Shown here: positions 60,475 to 64,000 of the stretch, one piece after another
How the letters are laid out: the number at the start of each line of letters is the position of its first letter
Position numbering within the stretch: the first letter of the stretch is position 1
Program-made: the position numbers and the translations under genes
The notes under the pieces: model-generated
Databases searched by the model: none
Told to the model about the DNA's origin: nothing
Seen by the model: only the letters and a program-made list of their open reading frames with translations
NCBI GenBank assembly: GCA_949775045.1
Contig: OX459104.1
Span: 7,605,427-7,669,426, forward strand
Reading direction: 5' to 3'
Source of the DNA: Metridium senile
Taxonomy: Eukaryota; Cnidaria; Anthozoa; Actiniaria; Metridiidae
Length of the DNA stretch: 64,000 nucleotides

Positions 60475-61674
60475 CCACAGGAAGCCCAATCTCATAGATC
60501 GAGGCGCTTTATAATAAGGCTTTCTATGTAGAATTATTCTCAAATCTATAACTCGTCGAAAAATAAAGGAAATAAACTGTAACCTTCGTGAATTGTTTCT
60601 TGTGTCTTTGTTGCTATCTGGTAGCGATTTCAGGCTGTTTGGGCGGTTTTTAGCTATGTTTTAGCTATGTTCTCCCCCTACTACTAAGAACATGGCAAGG
60701 AAGGAGACCTTGGGTCAGCCAACGGACCGACTTGCTCTCGAAAATCGCTCAAATTCTCACACTAAATCGCATTCCCTTGCCTTGATACTCCGCAACACGA
60801 AAGCCAGATAGTTACCCTTTACGATTATCAAAAAATGTCTCATAAACGTTATCCCCTCGAGGAATAAATCCAGCGAGAATTTCAAATTACCGGCCATTTT
60901 GAATGGCTTTGTATGCGCGGCAGGGATTTCTTGTGCAGCTCGACGAGCGTGACAGCGCGGACGGCCTCGACTCTAGTCAAATCTCTCCCAGCTACCCCTC
61001 CCCCTACTCAACGAAATCCAAGACTCAGTCACCCCGGGGAGGGCGACATTGGTAAGTATCCTTTGTCATTGGTCGGCGAATGACAAAGGACACTTACCAA
61101 TGTCGCCCTCCCCGGGGTGACTGAGTCTTGGATTTCGTAGAGTAGGGGGAGGGGTAGCTGGGAGAGATTTGACTAGAGTCGAGGCCGTCCGCGCTGTCAC
61201 GCTCGTCGAGCTGCACAAGAAATCCCTGCCGCGCATACAAAGCCATTCAAAATGGCCGGTAATTTGAAATTCTCGCCGGATTTATTCCTCGAGGGGATAA
61301 CTTTTATGAGACATTTTTTGATAATCATAAAGGGTAACTATCTGGCTTTCGTGTTGCGGAGTATCAAGGCAAGGGAATGCGATTTAGTGTGAGAATTTGA
61401 GCGATTATCGAGAGCAACTCGGTCCGTTGGCCGACCCAAGGTCTCCTTCCTTGTCTTGTTCTTAGTAGTAGGGGGAGAACATAGCTAAAACATAGCTAAA
61501 AACCGCCCAAACAGCCTGAAATCGCAACCAGATAGCAACAAAGACACAACAAACAATTCACGAAGGTTACAGTTTATTTCCTTTATGTTTCGACGAGTTA
61601 TAGATTTGAGAATAATTCTACATAGAAAGCCTTATTATAAAGCGCCTCGATCTATGAGATTGGGCTTCCTGTGG
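60475..61674. mobile_element. 1200-bp near-perfect foldback element
   Basis: 60475-61070 and 61079-61674 are inverted arms of 596 bases each around the 8-base loop GGTCGGCG, with few mismatches or indels. Ends are CCACAGGAAGCCCAATCTCA and complement. Flanks are TGCGA on both sides (or GTGCGAC if the ends are read as CACAGG); uninterrupted units have GCTGTGCGAATGGTCG. No ORF of note; GC-rich relative to the satellite. It would form a long hairpin RNA if transcribed. Confidence 0.95.
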
Positions 61675-64000
61675 TGCGACTGGTCGTTCCCTGCGGTTTT
61701 CTTCTTTATAGTCTATAATCAAGAACGTTTATATTTGAAAACATAGTTTAGACATGCCTGCAGCTATACTCTGAAAAAACTACCTGATAGTATGTAGCAA
61801 TACAGTATTATAACGTTGGTCTGGCCTTCATCTAAGCTAAATAGATTTCCGAAGTTTACGAACTATAATGTACTAATTTCTTAGTTTTACAAACTGTTAA
61901 TTATATATCAAGTCTTTTATGTAGAGAAACTTTCTAATTTCTTAGTTATATAAACTGTTATCTGTCAGGTCCATTATGTAAAGAACATTTCTAATTTTTT
62001 AGTTTATAAACTGTTATGTGCAAGGTTAAAACATCCTTATGTTTGTGTAATGCCCAATCAAAAACTTTTGATAGTAATATAAATATTTTATTTATAGTCT
62101 CACATGTTTATTTTCACACCCCGCTGTAATGGAATGTCACATCGAACAATAACCTTTTGTTAATTCAATTGAAATCATCAGTACATGCTTGACAAATTTA
62201 TTTAATTAACATTTGAAATTAATTGCATAAATACTAGAGCCTTTCTGTAGAATATGTTTTTATATTTTATTGAATTAGTATGTTCTTAAAATAAAATTAT
62301 TACAAAGTTGTATCGTTGCCTTTAGTTATTTTGCAAAGAAGAAAGTTTTTACAATTAAATTTTCGTCAGGAACATGGGTGTTATTATTGAGATATTTTGG
62401 GCATTTATCTAAACATGAATAATCGTGGTGTTGACAATCATTATCATAATCAGGAGCATGTAGGTTATTGTTGAGATATGGACATCTAAACGTCACTAAA
62501 TTGAGGTTTTTACATTAAATCATTCTCAACAGGAAAATGAGGGTTTTTATGTTTACAGATTCTCTTTTTATTGATTTTCTAATCGACCATGATATCATTC
62601 ATAACAATTTGATTATTATTATATTTGTTATATCGATAATTCCTTATAAAGAGTTACGTCATGGTAAAAGTATGTAGTATATCAAGACGTGATGCAAAGC
62701 CAACACCCATATTCAGAAGGTTCGAGAAGTCGAACACTCCTTCAGCAAGTTTGCACAAAATTTGACTAGAATCAAATTGTCTCGCTATAAATTATAACCA
62801 CAAAAGGCTATTTCACAATGCAAGCTGACTCTGGTTAAGGTATGTTTGAGATTTGTAATCTTTGAGTTTATTTTAGCCTGAACATACAAAACTATTATGT
62901 CTAGATTCGATCCATAATTAATACGTATGATCGTCGTAAACAATTTTCTAGTGGCTGCTATAAACATGTGAAATACGCTTTAGTTTACTGATTTAGCAAC
63001 ATTACTTTCTATTTCTTTTTTTACATAAGTTATCCCCAAGTTTTTGACACATTACACGGATTATTTCATAATATACTCTTTGATTCTTGTAACAAACTTA
63101 AAACTGTTCGTGTGGTTGAATGGTTCTTAAAGAGTTCGCTGGCTATTGCACTCTATCTGAGGTTCGGTTAGGTTTATAACAAGTCAACAAACGGCAAACA
63201 ACCGATCGCCTTTTCTGGCCTATCTTTTTGAACTTGTTTAGAAGATATATACAAAGCACAGCTGAGAAACCGGCAAACAGTATTAACCCTATACAATGTT
63301 AACGACCCAAACTTTTTCTTATTAGCTTCCTCACCACATCAAGTTTCAAGCTCGATTGTTTGCCATAATTGCAAAATGATGACTTGTTTACAAAAAAATA
63401 AATTAGTTAATTGTTAATAAGTGTATGGGTATTGGGTTTAAATAAAACCCCTAGGTTTATTATATAATTCAGGCTTCTCGCATCTCTTTTGATGATCTCT
63501 CTGACCTTCTAAAGCTGTGCGAATGGTCGTTCCCTGCGGTTTTCTTCTTTATAGTCTATAATCAAGAACGTTTATATTTGAAAACATAGTTTAGACATGC
63601 CTGCTTCTATACTCTGAAAAAACTACCTGATAGTATGTAGCAATACAGTATTATAACGTTGGTCTGGCCTTCATCTAAGCTAAATAGATTTCCGAAGTTT
63701 ACGAACTATAATGTACTAATTTCTTTGTTTTACAAACTGTTAATTATATATCAAGTCTTTTATGTAGAGAAAATTTCTAATTTCTTAGTTATATAAACTG
63801 TTATCTGTCAGGTCCATTATGTAAAGAACATTTCTAAGTTTTTAGTTTATAAACTGTCAAGTCCATTATGTAAATAACATTTCTAATTTCTTAGTCTATA
63901 AACTGTTATGTGCAAGGTTAAAACATCCTTATGTTTGTGTAATGCCCAATCAAAAACTTTTGATAGTAATATAAATATTTTATTTATAGTCTCACATGTT

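Larger units (their letters stand above)
46958..64000 (+). repeat. 1.89-kb satellite array, nine units
   Basis: The landmark ATAATCAAGAACGTTTATAT occurs at 47011, 48902, 50793, 52685, 54577, 56465, 58622, 61715 and 63558. Spacing is 1891-1892 bp except 1888 (short deletion), 2157 (LINE insert), 3093 (1200-bp foldback insert) and 1843 (~47-bp deletion). Neighbouring units differ at few positions. From the third unit on, two variants alternate: A (AATTACTGCAAAG; mostly TATGGTTAGATTCG) and B (AATTATTACAAAG, TATGTCTAGATTCG), giving a ~3.78-kb dimer. No credible gene; a 60-aa minus frame repeats in every unit. Array continues past the window. Confidence 0.95.

Noticed and set aside
51912..62967. 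A 60-aa minus-strand frame recurring in six satellite units
   Set aside because: Conservation is explained by homogenisation of the whole monomer; differences between copies include non-synonymous changes and no promoter or flanking exon is evident.

Overview
The window looks like a non-coding-rich animal contig, most likely from a cnidarian (anthozoan-like). This is inferred from AT-rich sequence, spliced genes with short GT-AG introns, an IRE1/RNase L-type kinase-KEN exon, an OTU1/YOD1-type deubiquitinase, and a transposon protein family common in cnidarian genomes. No bacterial operons, rRNA, tRNA or CRISPR structure was seen. Host coding sequence is sparse and confined mostly to the first 14 kb. 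About three quarters of the window is mobile or tandemly repeated DNA.

Layout. (1) 1-770: 3' part of a kinase-KEN gene. (2) 1202-7624: an apparently complete, intron-containing DNA transposon with terminal inverted repeats, a candidate target-site duplication, and a five-coding-exon gene whose deduced product is 1488 aa with no internal stop (zinc-binding N-terminus, transposase-like core, XPG/FEN-like nuclease region, Cys-rich CXC-like tail). (3) 7.7-14.4 kb: palindromic MITEs, an intronless two-pass membrane protein gene (10418-11035, +), and two internal exons of a YOD1/OTU1-like gene on the minus strand, embedded in GAT/ATC microsatellites. (4) 14.05-15.8 kb: a 91-bp tandem repeat and a large ATC satellite with a 471-bp higher-order duplication. 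(5) 17.4-30.4 kb: diverged repeats related to the downstream satellite, interrupted by two copies of a GC-hairpin-ended element (19831-22840 and 27541-29268), a 1.2-kb inverted-repeat element, and a Crypton-like exon at 26263.

(6) 30377-35018: a 4.6-kb foldback element flanked by TTAA duplications. Each arm carries a gene fragment and a different nested MITE, and the opposite arm shows the empty site for each. (7) 35029-35228: an assembly gap. (8) 35.3-39.0 kb: a GATGATGATAATAG...AAATGGTAAAG minisatellite containing a 1971-bp higher-order duplication. (9) 40069-46957: a 6.9-kb foldback element with an 8-bp target duplication, nested insertions, a LINE 3' fragment and a well-formed orphan exon. 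(10) 46958-64000: a tandem array of a ~1.89-kb satellite monomer, partly organised as alternating A/B dimers. One unit contains a LINE tail and another a 1200-bp near-perfect hairpin element.

The organising idea is that 26.9-64 kb is one satellite array whose monomers are split by successive transposon insertions. Because uninterrupted monomers or opposite foldback arms survive, the empty target site of almost every insertion can be read in the same window, giving a relative chronology. The best candidates for something little described are the intact multi-domain transposon at 1.2-7.6 kb and the family of very long inverted-repeat (foldback) elements.
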